NCBI RefSeq assembly: GCF_964019505.1
Contig: NZ_OZ026449.1
Coordinates: 186,001-250,000, forward strand
Origin: TIUS-1 sp964019505
GTDB taxonomy: Bacteria; Bacillota_I; Bacilli_A; Mycoplasmatales; Mycoplasmataceae
Length of the DNA: 64,000 bases
Direction: 5' to 3'
This document shows positions 52,355 to 63,459 of this stretch, one piece after another. The position numbers were made by a program, and so were the translations under genes. The notes under the pieces were generated by a model. The model searched no databases. It had not been told where the DNA came from and saw only the letters and a list, made by a program, of their open reading frames with translations. Each line of letters opens with the position of its first letter. Within the stretch, counting starts at the first letter, position 1.

Positions 52355-54118
52355 GTGAGTGCTAACAAAAAAATAAAAAATTTTAAAAGGGAAGTTGCTC
52401 TAAAAATTTTAGATCAAGTTATTCCTGATGAATATGGCAGTCTTGACGACTCGTCAAAGTTCACCATTGTTTCTATGCATTCGATTTTGAATTCAAAAAA
52501 TATTTCTGAACCCCTTGAAACAATTTATGAGCACATGTTCACTGATGGCGGTCAAGACTTTGCTGTTGATGCTATTGCCATTTATATAAACAGAAAATTC
52601 ATTGCCGTCGATGAAGACCTCAAACAACTAAAGGGGATAGTTCCTTGAAATATTAATATAATAATAAATCAATCAAAATTTAATTCGTCTTGACCGATGA
52701 CAACTCTTAATTCTTTAAGTTCTTATTTACCATTACTTTTTAATGGTGAACTAAAAACAAAAAATGAAAATCTAAAAATAAGACAGAAACTAATTTCATC
52801 TTGTCTTAAAAAAAGACCAATTGACAATTCAGTAAAAGTGGAAATAAATATATGTAATATTGGAGATGTTAATGATATCGATAAAGGTGATAATGTCTAT
52901 ATACAAACAAAAAATAACTTTTTAAAAAATATTTCAAGTCAGATAGGGATATCTGAAAAAAATATCTCCGTAATTGAAAATGATTTAGAATTTATTAAAG
53001 ATAATATTTTTTCAAAACCATTTAACAAAAATTTAATTTTTAAAAAGAATCTTATCGATACTTTTTCTGGAACGGAAAATGATGGATATGTTATGCTGTC
53101 TACCGTTTATGATTATTATAATTTTATTAGTGAAAATAATGAAATAAATGAATTTCTATTTGAAAGTAATGTTAGGGCTTTTCAAAACTCAACAGATATT
53201 AATAAGAATATTTCCAATACAATTATGTCTGAAAACGAACTAGATTTTTGATGATTAAATAACGGTATTACAATTATTGCTGAGGACATGGGGACACCTA
53301 TAGGGGATTCTATTGAATTAGTTAATCCTCAAATAATAAATGGTCTGCAAACATCTTATTCAATTGTTGGTTCAATAAAAAAATCATTGGAATCAAACCC
53401 AAATTATTTAAATGTAATGAAGTTAGAAGACAAAAGGAAAGTTTTAATAAAAATTATTAAAACTAAAGATGACAAAAAAAGTGAAAAAATAATTAAGGCT
53501 TCAAATACGCAAAATCAAATGAATACATCTACCCAAATGGCAAATCAACAAATATTGAGATCATTAGAGCACGACTTCAAAGCCAAAGGTTTATTTTTTG
53601 AAAGAAGACGTAAGTATTATTCAAATAAAAAAAATGTTGATAAAAATTTCATTATTACGCCAGATTCGACTGCAAAATATTACGCCGCAACTAAAGAAAA
53701 AATCCCTGCGATTGCCAAAAATAGAACTAAAATATTTTTCAATAGTATGGCAAATTTTGAAAAAGTATTTTTTAAAGATAACCAAATGTTTTTGGTAAAT
53801 GTTACTTATATGTCTTGAAATATATTAAAATACATAAATAAATCAGCCGTTGTCGTGGAAGGATTTTCATTAGATAAAATACAAGCTACAAAAACAAATT
53901 TTAGATATCATATTATATCGTTATATTATATAAAATATTTGGAATTGGATCCTGTGACACCTGAAAGGGTTGAAAAAATAGTAAAAGATTTTTTTACTAT
54001 TTTAAATATTTATATTAAAAATGATAATGAAAAGAAAGAAAATTTGAGAAGTATTTCAACAAGTTCTGATTTTCAGAAAATTATGTTTAAAGAATTTGAA
54101 GAGATAAAAAATAAATAA
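52355..54118 (+). CDS. AIPR-family protein with nuclease-like N-terminus, 587 aa
   Basis: The GTG start at 52355 follows GAGAGAGG. The N-terminal region has FTDGGQDFAVDAIAIYI (residues 64-80) and IINQSKF (103-109), an arrangement of Asp and Q-x-K resembling the PD-(D/E)xK fold often found at the start of AIPR proteins. The canonical AIPR core is unmistakable: DFWWLNNGITIIAED from residue 297 and NPQIINGLQTSYSIV, then KASNTQNQMNTSTQM. The HTH-methyltransferase gene starts 18 bases after the stop, so the two form an operon: a candidate restriction or abortive-infection pair. Confidence 0.85.
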
Positions 54119-54136
54119 ATTAAGGAATATAGATAA

Positions 54137-55243
54137 ATGAATTTAGCGGAAAATAACTTTAATAGTTTTAAAATCTTAAAAGATTCATATGGTATAAAAA
54201 AACTAAGTGAATTACTAAGTGTAAATATTGGAACAATAAAAAGATGAGAAAAATTAAATAGTATTCCAACTCAATATACTTTTGACTTAAAAAAAATGAT
54301 AAATCTAATTTCTGATTCCAATGAAGATATAGATATTATAAAAATAAATTATAAAAAACTACACAATAACCAAAAAATGCTTGATCAATTTTACACTACT
54401 GATAAATTAGCTAAAGAATGTTTTAAGATTTTGAAATTTGAATTAAAAAAAATCGAAATAGATATAGAAGATTTTAAAATAATTGAGCCAAGTGCCGGAG
54501 CTGGTAATATTTTTAAGTTGTTGGATAAAGATAAAAGAATTGGAATCGAATTAACAGAGGGTATTGACGATGAGTATAAAATTATAGATTTTTTAGATTA
54601 TGCTCCTGAATTAGATGGGGATTATATTGTTTTCGGAAATCCGCCCTTTGGGTTAAGGGGAAACATGGCATTGCGTTTCATTAATCACGCTAGTAAATTT
54701 GCTGATGTTGTAGCATTTATACTTCCACCGCTATTTAATAGCGATGGTAAAGGGACGCCAAAAAATAGGGTAAAGGGTCTTGAGTTATTGTATAGTAAAG
54801 AGTTACCGTTACAATTATTCGAATATCCCGATGGAACAAAGGTAAAATTAAATGTTTGTTTCCAAATTTGAACAAAGAAAAATTGTGAATTAATCCCGGT
54901 CACAGTTAAAAGAAGCGTGAGCGATTATGTTGAAATTTTTTCTATTTCAGATGGTATCAATTCAAGTGATCAACGAAATGTTAAAATGATTAATAAGTGT
55001 GATTTTTATTTACCAAGCACAACGTTTAATGACATAAAGTTACTTGATTATTTTTCTGAAACAGAATATAAAAGAGGATATGGAATAAAAATATTAAAAG
55101 ATAAAGAAAAAATATCAAATATTTTGATAAACACTAATTGAAATGATGTCTCTATGAAGTCGGTAAATTTTTCTAAAAATGTTAGAAAAAGCATTATAGA
55201 AAAAGTGCTTATTGAAAACAAAATTTTTAATGATATTGATTAA
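54137..55243 (+). CDS. HTH-containing N6-adenine DNA methyltransferase, 368 aa
   Basis: The N-terminal helix-turn-helix (GIKKLSELLSVNIGTIKRWE, residues 20-39) is followed by the methyltransferase: motif I IIEPSAGAGNIF (Glu117) and motif IV FGNPPFGLRG (Asn168), the NPPF type of N6-adenine enzymes, then ADVVAFILPPLF. There is no clear target-recognition domain, and the chain is short, so specificity may come from a partner. Co-transcribed with the AIPR protein 18 bases upstream. The HTH could autoregulate the operon or read DNA for the AIPR partner; both are inference. Confidence 0.85.
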
Positions 55244-55345
55244 TTTTTTATAAATTTAAAAATATAATAATTTATTATATAATTCTATTAAGTGATTTTA
55301 ATTTCTTGACTTCACAGAAAAACAAAATAAATAAGGAGTAAATTT

Positions 55346-56122
55346 ATGACATTAACAACATTAATTCTTACAGAATTATTTGGTACTGCATTACTAGTAT
55401 TACTAGGAAACGCAATAGTTGCCAACGTAGTATTCAAAAAAACTAATGGTGAAAATGCTGGATGAACTGCTATTTCAATCGGATATGGTTTTGCAGTTGC
55501 AGTAGCAGCTTTCATTGCACTACTATCTGGTGGAGCAGCACACTTAAACCCAGCAGTATCACTTGCAGTTTTAATTGGATCAAACTTTGATCCATTTGGA
55601 AATGGACTTGCTTGATGAATTGCGCTTGCTATATTAGCTCAATTAGTTGGAGCAGCATTAGGACAAATCCTATGTAACTTAGTATTCTTTAACTTTATTA
55701 AAGAAGCTATGAAATCAGGAGATGAATTCCAAGTAGCAAACGTACGTGGTATGCACGTTACAGGAATCAACGAAACAAACAATAAAACATTCGCATTTAT
55801 TGCTGAGTTCTTAGGAACTGCAGTATTAGTTGCGATCGTTTGTGGATTCTCAGGATTTGCTGGAACACCAAACGCAATTGGAGCAGCTGCTGGAATTGGT
55901 TCATTTGGACCATTATTAGTAGGACTTGCAATTATGGTTGTTGGATTCGGATTGGGTGGAACTACAGGTTTCGCATTAAACCCAGCACGTGATTTAATGC
56001 CAAGAGTAGTTTACCAATTAATGCCTGGAGAAAAAGCTAGCGCACAATGAAGTTACTCATGAGTACCAGTTGTAGCACCGTTAGCTGCCGGAGCAGTTGT
56101 TGGAGCATTATTCTTAATTTAA
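55346..56122 (+). CDS. glpF: Glycerol uptake facilitator (MIP/aquaporin family), 258 aa
   Basis: Six spans and two half-helices with the paired NPA motifs GAAHLNPAVSLAV (residues about 64-76) and GFALNPARDLMPR (about 210-222); the Asp after the second NPAR is typical of glycerol-conducting GlpF types. N-terminal TELFGTALLVLLGN is the family signature. Strong ribosome site AAGGAG. Codon use is that of a well-expressed chromosomal gene, unlike the flanking defence genes, so the island is interrupted by at least one core gene here. Confidence 0.93.
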
Positions 56123-56147
56123 TTATTAGAATAAATTCTTAATATTA

Positions 56148-56172
56148 AAAAAATCGCTTAGGCGATTTTTTT
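56148..56172 (+). terminator. Terminator of glpF
   Basis: AAAAATCGC-TTAG-GCGATTTTT stem with T tail, 26 bases after the stop. Confidence 0.85.
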
Positions 56173-56262
56173 GTTGTATTGACGGCAAAATTATAATTGA
56201 TGTGAATACTAATAAATTATTTCAAATATGCAAAGTGTTTCATTGTCTGTTAAACTGGTAAT

Positions 56263-59200
56263 ATGAATAATAAAAATATATTAGATTTATTATTAACAAA
56301 TTCTTTAAATGAAAAAGAATATTTTTTTATTACCGATTACGACAATGGATTAAAAGATGATGAAGTCAATGACTGACTTCTTAGACAATATTTGTTTAAA
56401 ATACAAAGTGAAATTTCAAACATATCTGATAAAAAAGATAGGTTAAATTTTATAAACAATCTAATTACAAATAAAGTCGATAAGTTTACTACTAAAAAAA
56501 TATATTCAGAATTTGAAAGTGATGAGTATGATGTTACAACGTTAAAACTAGGGATTACGGAGTTATTTACTGAGCCTATATCATCAAGGTTATTTAAAGA
56601 ATTTTCAACAATGCCTTCTGAGTTTGATCTAATTTCCCCATTCATATCATCAATAATGTTAAATCAACTTTTGAACCATGTAAAAAATGACAATAATCTA
56701 TTTATAAGAATTATCACAACTACATATGATGGAATATCAAATTTAGAATCAATTAAAAAAATAAAATGATTGGTTCAAAATTATCCAAATAATTTTATTG
56801 CAGTATTGGAAGATTCATTTTCAAATAACACCGAAAGATTGCATGCGAAATCATATGACTTTAAAAGACAAAATGGATTTGGCTCTTTGTATATTGGATC
56901 TTCAAATTTCACAAAAACGGGGACACTTACTGGAAAAGAATATAATGTAAAAATTTCAGAGTTTGCAGACAAGAGAATATACGATCAACAGCAACGTGAA
57001 TTTAATACACTTTTTAATCAAAATAATTTTATTAACTTTAAAACTGATATGGATAAGATAAATGAAATTATAAATATTATGACTTTCAAAACTAATGAAT
57101 TAAAAAGGATGAAAGTTGAAGAATCTAAAAAATTAATTCATTTAAAACAAAAGGAAGAATCAAAAAAAAGTTATATTCCTTTTGAGTATCAAAGCAAAGC
57201 AATTAAGCAAATTAAAAATGAAACAATAAATGGTAAACACAAACATTTATTAGTTATGGCAACCGGAACTGGTAAAACTGCTACAGTAGCGTTTTATGTA
57301 AATGAAATTAGAGGTTCTGATTTTGACACACCAAAAGTATTATTTATTGCACCAAGAAAAGAAATTTTAGAACAAGCAAAAAACACATTTAAAAACATCT
57401 TAGATATCGAAGACGACGAATTCGCAGAGCTATACAATTCAAAGATTAATATACACAATTTTGATTCAAGTAATTATTCAATATTTTTAGCAACCCCAAA
57501 TACACTAAAGGGCGATTTTTTAAAGAAAATTTCTAAGGAAAAATTTGATTGTGTAATTTTTGATGAGGCACATCACATGGAGGCAAATTCAATCCAAAAA
57601 ATATTTGATTCAATTGAGTCAAATAGCGACGAAATAATAGGAATCACAGCAACCCCTCAAAGAATGGACGGCGTTGATGTTTCCAAGTACTTTGGAGATA
57701 GTTATACATATGAATTAAGATTATTTGAAGCAATAGAAAAAAACTTATTATCAAAGTTTAACTATTACTTCATCGAAGACGATTCAACGGAAACTATTGA
57801 CTTTGACATTACTGATGAAAAAAGATTAACAAATTTTTTATCAACGGATAAAAGAAATGATTTTGTATATAAATCAATTATTGAGTATATCGGGGTACAA
57901 AACGTTACAACTAGGACATTAATTTTTTGCGCATCAATTGAACACGCAAAAAATGTTAGTGATTACTTGAGGTCAAAAAATGAAAGGTCAGAATATATTG
58001 CTTCTCAAATATATTCTGAAAAAGATGAACAATGGATTGGCTTAAAAACAATTGATAGAGATAAAATAAGAACACAATTTGAAAATGCTGAAATTAATTA
58101 TTTATGTACTGTTGATATGTTTAATGAAGGTGTCGATATTCCAAGTATTGATAACGTTATCTTTCTGAGGCCAACAAGTTCATCAATAGTTTATATTCAA
58201 CAATTAGGCAGAGGATTAAGGAAGCTACCGGATAAAAAATTAGAAGTATTTGACTTTGTAAATAATGTTAATACTGAAAAGAATAAATATTATGATCCAT
58301 TAGGATTTGTTAGATTAATAAATCCAAACATTTCTTTAAAAGAGACTATAAATAACATAAATTCAATAAATAATTATCTACCAGATGGAGTTAATTTCAA
58401 CTTTACAAAAATATCAGCAAAAAGAATTGTCAAATATTTAAAACAACTTGAAAGTAGTGGAAATAGTTTTTCATTTAAAACATTTGCGAATTACAAAAAA
58501 AATAAAATTAGTTCAACTTATGAAAAATTAAGAAATTATTTAAATGAAACCAAAGTGTCAACGCATAATCTTTATTCAAACGAGTGCTTTAGTGATGCAA
58601 CAAATTTGGAAAGAAATGGATTTTTAAAGATATCATTGATAAATGTAGAATGAATCATTAAAGAAATGTTCGAGTGTTTCATTGATAAAAAAACAACAAA
58701 TAATGTATACATTCATAGGTTAATCAATGATGCGTTTGCCATTGAAGGTGAAAAAGGTGTTTGAACTACATTATTTGAAGGTGGCCTATACAAAGAAATA
58801 TGCGCGTTGTTAAGATACAAATTAAATTTTGAGAGATTATTGCCAAATGAGGTCAATGATTTAAAGGGATTAAAAATGTCATTCATGACGGCTCAAAATT
58901 TGTTTCTAACAAATCCTGAAATTAATTTATTAACAAACTCGCAATCAAGTGTAAATAATTATGCTAGTGAAAAATTAATAATAATTAGAACCAGCGAAAG
59001 CGATAGCGATACAACTCACGGGTATGAAAATAGCTATAACTATGAAACTAAAGTTTTAAAATGAGCGGCGGATCCAAATTGAAAATTAAACCCAACACCA
59101 GGGCAAAAAACATTTTTAGATGAAAGCACAACGGTTAAATTACTTTATAGAAGCTACGAAGATACAAAATTATATAAAAACACACCTGGTGGTAAAATAC

Positions 59201-59301
59201 ACACTTACATTGGTGAAGTGGAAAAAATCAATGGTGTAAGGGAATATTGAAATATCAAGAAAAATAAAAATAATATTTTTTATTTAATGAAATTAAAATA
59301 G
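56263..59301 (+). CDS. PLD nuclease-like / SF2 helicase / DUF3427 protein, 1012 aa
   Basis: Three parts in one chain. Residues about 110-235 form a PLD-like domain with the HxK motif RLHAKSYDF (His194) and downstream YIGSSNFTKTG. Residues about 310-690 are a superfamily 2 helicase: Walker A MATGTGKTAT (about 332-341), DEAHH (434-438), GITATPQRMDG, and motif VI IQQLGRGLRK. The C-terminus (about 700-1012) looks like DUF3427 (PTPGQKTFLDE, SPGGKIHTYIG-like GGKIHTYIG). Such proteins act as ATP-dependent nucleases in defence loci, comparable in parts with NgoAVII/CglI-type systems that pair a PLD nuclease and a helicase with a C5 methyltransferase. That methyltransferase follows here. Confidence 0.88.
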
Positions 59302-59400
59302 GTAAACAATATTAACTTATAGTGAATAATTAAGTTTTAACATTATATTCAATAGGTATGTTGGTGGTTTAAAGAAAAAAATACATTATCTTAGTGATTC

Positions 59401-59428
59401 TTGACAAAAAAAAAAAAAAATCCATAAT
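59401..59428 (+). promoter_or_regulatory. Promoter with poly(A) spacer before the C5 methyltransferase
   Basis: TTGACA (59401-59406), 14 A residues, TC, then CATAAT (59423-59428): spacing 16. Same layout as 16135-16162. A change in the number of A would move the -35 relative to the -10 and so switch the gene. Confidence 0.65.
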
Positions 59429-59456
59429 CATCCATAGGACCATGGGTGATTTTTTT
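59424..59456 (+). promoter_or_regulatory. Hairpin in the methyltransferase leader
   Basis: AATCATCC / GGGTGATT stem with G-T pairing, followed by T7, immediately before the ATG at 59457. It looks like a terminator or translation-blocking hairpin. An alternative in-frame ATG at 59442 lies within it. Confidence 0.4.
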
Positions 59457-60779
59457 ATGCAAAAAATAAGAGTTTTTGAAACATTTGCAGGCATTGGTGC
59501 GCAACACAAGGCTTTAGAAATACTTAAAATAAATAAAAAAATTGATTATGAAATAGTTGCAATAAGTGAATGAGATATTTGATCAAATATTTCATACAAC
59601 GCAATACATTACGACAACAAAAACATTGCAAATGGTTTAACGGATGATGTAATGAATGATTTGTTTGACAAGTTTACCTTATCGAACGATGGCAAAACCC
59701 CATATGATAAAGACTGCGTAAAAAGGCTGCCTAGAAGTACAAGAGAGTTGTTATATAGTTCTATCTTAAATACAAATAATTTAGGAAGTATCACTGAAAT
59801 AAGCGGGTCGTCACTAATAAAAAAATCAGGAGATATTGATCTCATTACGTATTCTTTCCCGTGTCAGGATTTGTCTACTGCAGGAAGCTTTCATGGATAT
59901 GGCAAAGGAATGGCTAGAGGTTCAGGCACAAGATCTGGATTACTATGAGAAATTGAACGAATATTAATTGATTTAAAAAATGAACAAAAATTACCAAAGT
60001 ATCTTTTTTTAGAAAACGTTAAAGCAATGCTTTCACAAAAAAACAAAGGCGATTTTATTGAGTGACTGTCATTTTTGCAAAGCATTGGGTATAATACGCA
60101 AACTTACATCATGGATTCAAGTAAATATGGGTCTGCCCAGTCAAGACAAAGAGTGTATGCGTTGAGTGTCCTTGACGGTGGAGATGAATTTATTGATACA
60201 TTCAAAAATAGTGGTCAAATTGTCGAACTAAATATTCCTAAAGATGTATCTAAAGAATTTAATATCAAAAAAAATATGACTGAAGTACTTAACCTAAATT
60301 ATGTAAACGACGTGAATAGCGAAAGTTATAAATATACTAATGAAGCAATTGAGGCAACTCCCAATAGGACACCAAGTAGAAAAAGGATGTTTGAAAATAA
60401 TTACTTGTTGTTTTCAAAGGAAAGTGTTGAGATAGACAAAAGATCAAAATCAAACCATATAAATTACACTAAAAAAAATGATGGCTTTTATTTACCTAGG
60501 TGTAGAACGATAACAACGAAACAAGATAGACACCCAAATGCTGGAGTTGTCGACTTAAGAGGCACAATTCTGCAAAATCAGCAAAATAAAGCAAAATATA
60601 GATTCCTAACAACAAGAGAAACAATTGTACTAATGGGATTTGAAAATTGTGATTATGAAAAAATGGTATCAAATAAAGAAGTAAAAAAAGAAAAGCTATA
60701 TAAACAAGCAGGTAACAGCATTGTTGTGAATGTTTTGGTTAGTTTGATACATCACTTAATAAACATCGGAGAAAAATAA
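59457..60779 (+). CDS. DNA (cytosine-5) methyltransferase, 440 aa
   Basis: All key motifs are present: I RVFETFAGIGAQ (residues 5-16), IV FPCQDLS with catalytic Cys136, VI LFLENVK, VIII SAQSRQRVYAL, and IX-X YKQAGNSIVVNVLVSLIHHL in two pieces (YKQAGNSIVV, NVLVSLIHHL). The target-recognition region is between about 260 and 370. The recognition sequence cannot be predicted. It is linked to the DUF262 gene 1 base downstream and lies 155 bases after the helicase gene, behind a phase-variable-looking promoter. It would protect host DNA from the helicase-nuclease or mark DNA for the DUF262 protein. Confidence 0.95.
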
Positions 60780-60780
60780 T

Positions 60781-63363
60781 ATGAATAAATTAAAAATGTG
60801 AAACATAGGAACCAATTTCAACAGTTACTTGAAAGACTATCAAGCAATAAATTTTTTTAAAAAAGGTGACAAACTATTTTTCATGCTAGGTAATGAAAAC
60901 ACAGAATTCAAAGTAAAAGTTAATGGTGACAAAATCTTCAAAATAAAAGATGGCAAGGATTCGACATTTAAACAGGTGCTAAGAGTTTGGATAACGCTTG
61001 GGTTTATAAAACTGAATAGCAACTCATTTATTGAAAAAATAGCAGACATAATGAAGTTTGAATTTACAGTTTGCGTAGATCCAGGAAGTGATTTAGTTGT
61101 CGAGACAAAGCAAACAATTATTGATAGATTAGGAGGGAAAAAGGAATTTTCATTTAAAGATGAATGAGAATTTTATAATGGTCTTGCATTTGTAGCAGTA
61201 CTTCAGAATGAAATAAAAACAAAAAAAACCGACAATGAAAAATTTGATGTAATTAAAACAGCCACCGATTTATTTGTAGATAGCCCTAAATTTTACTTTG
61301 ATTCGATGGATGACATGAAGTCAAATACTTCACTTAAATCAATTTTATCAACGTATAAAGTTAAACAAGTATATGATGATAAAAAAATAATTAAACTAAG
61401 TTACAAGTACTTATTCAAAAATGATTGGAGTAGATACTATTTGGAAGACGAAGTTGAGAAGATGTTCACAGATGGTGATTTTTCATTCTCCAGTGAAAAA
61501 AATAAAATCGTTGTTGAAGATGAATATAAATTTGAAAACGACTCAATCAAATCAAGTTCATATTTATTTGGGGCTTTCATTTCAGAGTTTTTCTTAAAAC
61601 CAGGAATTTCTACAAAAATTACTGTCCCAATTTATCAAAGACAATATAACTGAAATAAAAAATTAGCATTGGGACTATTGAATGACTTGATTAAGCTTCA
61701 AAAAGGAGAAAATCATTATATTGGAAGTATAGTATTGCACGCACCAAAAAATAAAAATATATACAAATTAATTGATGGACAACAAAGGCTTACGACATGT
61801 TTTTTAATATTGAGAAACATTTATAATGTTTACCTTTATAAAGGTTATGAAGTCCCAAATGTTTTACATGGAATATTTAAGATAATAAATGGTGAAAACT
61901 CAATAACAAAATCATTCATAAGAATTGACTCTAATCCTGATTTAAGAGCTTTCAATTGTGCAATGAGAGGTGCAACAATAAGTGATACTAAGAGTAATGT
62001 ATTTGATAATTCTGTGGAAATATTTAGAGAGTTAAAACCGCTCAATGATAAATCTTTAAACGATGTCTATCTGAAAGTTGTAAATTATTTAAACATTGTA
62101 GTTACTTCTGACAATGTTTCAAATGAATATAAATTATTTGAAAATCTAAATACCAAATCGCTACCGCTATCAGTTATGGATTTAGTGAAAAACTTTTTGT
62201 TTATGCAAATTGATATTAATTTGGTCGATAAAAAAGAAACAATACTTCAATCTATGTATGATGAATTTATTTCTTCGAAGTTCAGAAAATTAAAAAACCC
62301 AGACAATACCATGAATAGTTTCATCAATGTTTTTTTAAGATTCAATGGCGAAGATTATTCATCGTCATCAATGTTCGAAAACTTTAAAAAAATAATCTCC
62401 TCAAAGTTTACGGATGAAAAAAACCTATCAACAATTGATGAATGCGAAAGTTTGTTTAAACATATTGGTGAGTACATAAATTTATTTTTGTCAATTTCAG
62501 ACAGCGCAGTTTACAATGACCCCGAGTCTAAGACGTATAGATACAAAGATTTACTATCAATGTTCGAAAATAGAGAGATATACTATCCTTTAATAATGCA
62601 AACTCTTCTATTATTTAACTACAAAAATTTTAAAAATGATAAAACAATAGTTAATAATATAAGAAAAACTTTGTTTGAAATAGAAAAGTACGAAGTTAGA
62701 TTGCAGGTTTCCAACTATAAAGGGCAATCACTATCATCATTTGTAGATAATGTTACACAAAAACTAAATCAGGATAATATCTCTGACGTATACATGAGAG
62801 AATTACTGGTTAATGGTCAAGAGGATCAATCGAACAATAGGGTAAGTATTGATAGATTTAAAAATAGTTTAGAAAATTCAGACATATCAGTAAAAATTGC
62901 GACACTAATTGGCTATAGAATTGAAAATTGATTGTCAAACAATATGGACTTATTCGGCGAAGAATATAATTACATCGACACAAAATATTTAAATAAATCC
63001 CTAGAACACATCGTGCCCCAAAGACCGAATGATAAGTGATTTGAAGATATTATTGAGTGAAGTGATTTTAGTATTAATTTACAAGAAGCAAAACAATGAA
63101 AAACAAAATATCTTAATAAAATCGGTAATCTAATGTGTATTGAAAAGAATTCAAATTCAAAAGGAAAAAATCATAGATTTAAAGAAAAAATTAACATCTA
63201 TAAAAAAGAACAAAAAATTGCAGATTCATTTCAATTTGTTGGATATTCCGGTAATGACCTAGATTTAATAGATCTTACAACTGTAGAAAGATTTGATAAA
63301 GAAATAATCGAAAGAAGAACGAAACAAATAGCTAATATTTGTGCTGAAATTTGAAAAGATTAA
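60781..63363 (+). CDS. DUF262/DUF1524 (GmrSD-like) protein with large N-terminal extension, 860 aa
   Basis: Residues about 270-500 are DUF262: ITVPIYQRQYNWNKK (281-295), HYIGSIVL and KLIDGQQRLTT (Asp332), the NTP-binding pattern of GmrS/DndB-like ParB-fold domains. The C-terminal DUF1524 has the HNH-type motif LEHIVPQRPN (His743) and later NLMCIEKNSNSKGKN. GmrSD enzymes cut modified phage DNA. The first 270 residues are not part of this architecture and are of unknown fold. The ATG is one base after the methyltransferase stop, so the two are co-translated. The C-terminal stop is TAA 63361. Confidence 0.85.
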
Positions 63364-63459
63364 TTAATAAATATTTCGGTTTTAACAATTAAGTTTGTTT
63401 TTTGATATTATTATTTATATATAACGAATACGAAATCATTCAATATCAAAAAGGTAAAA

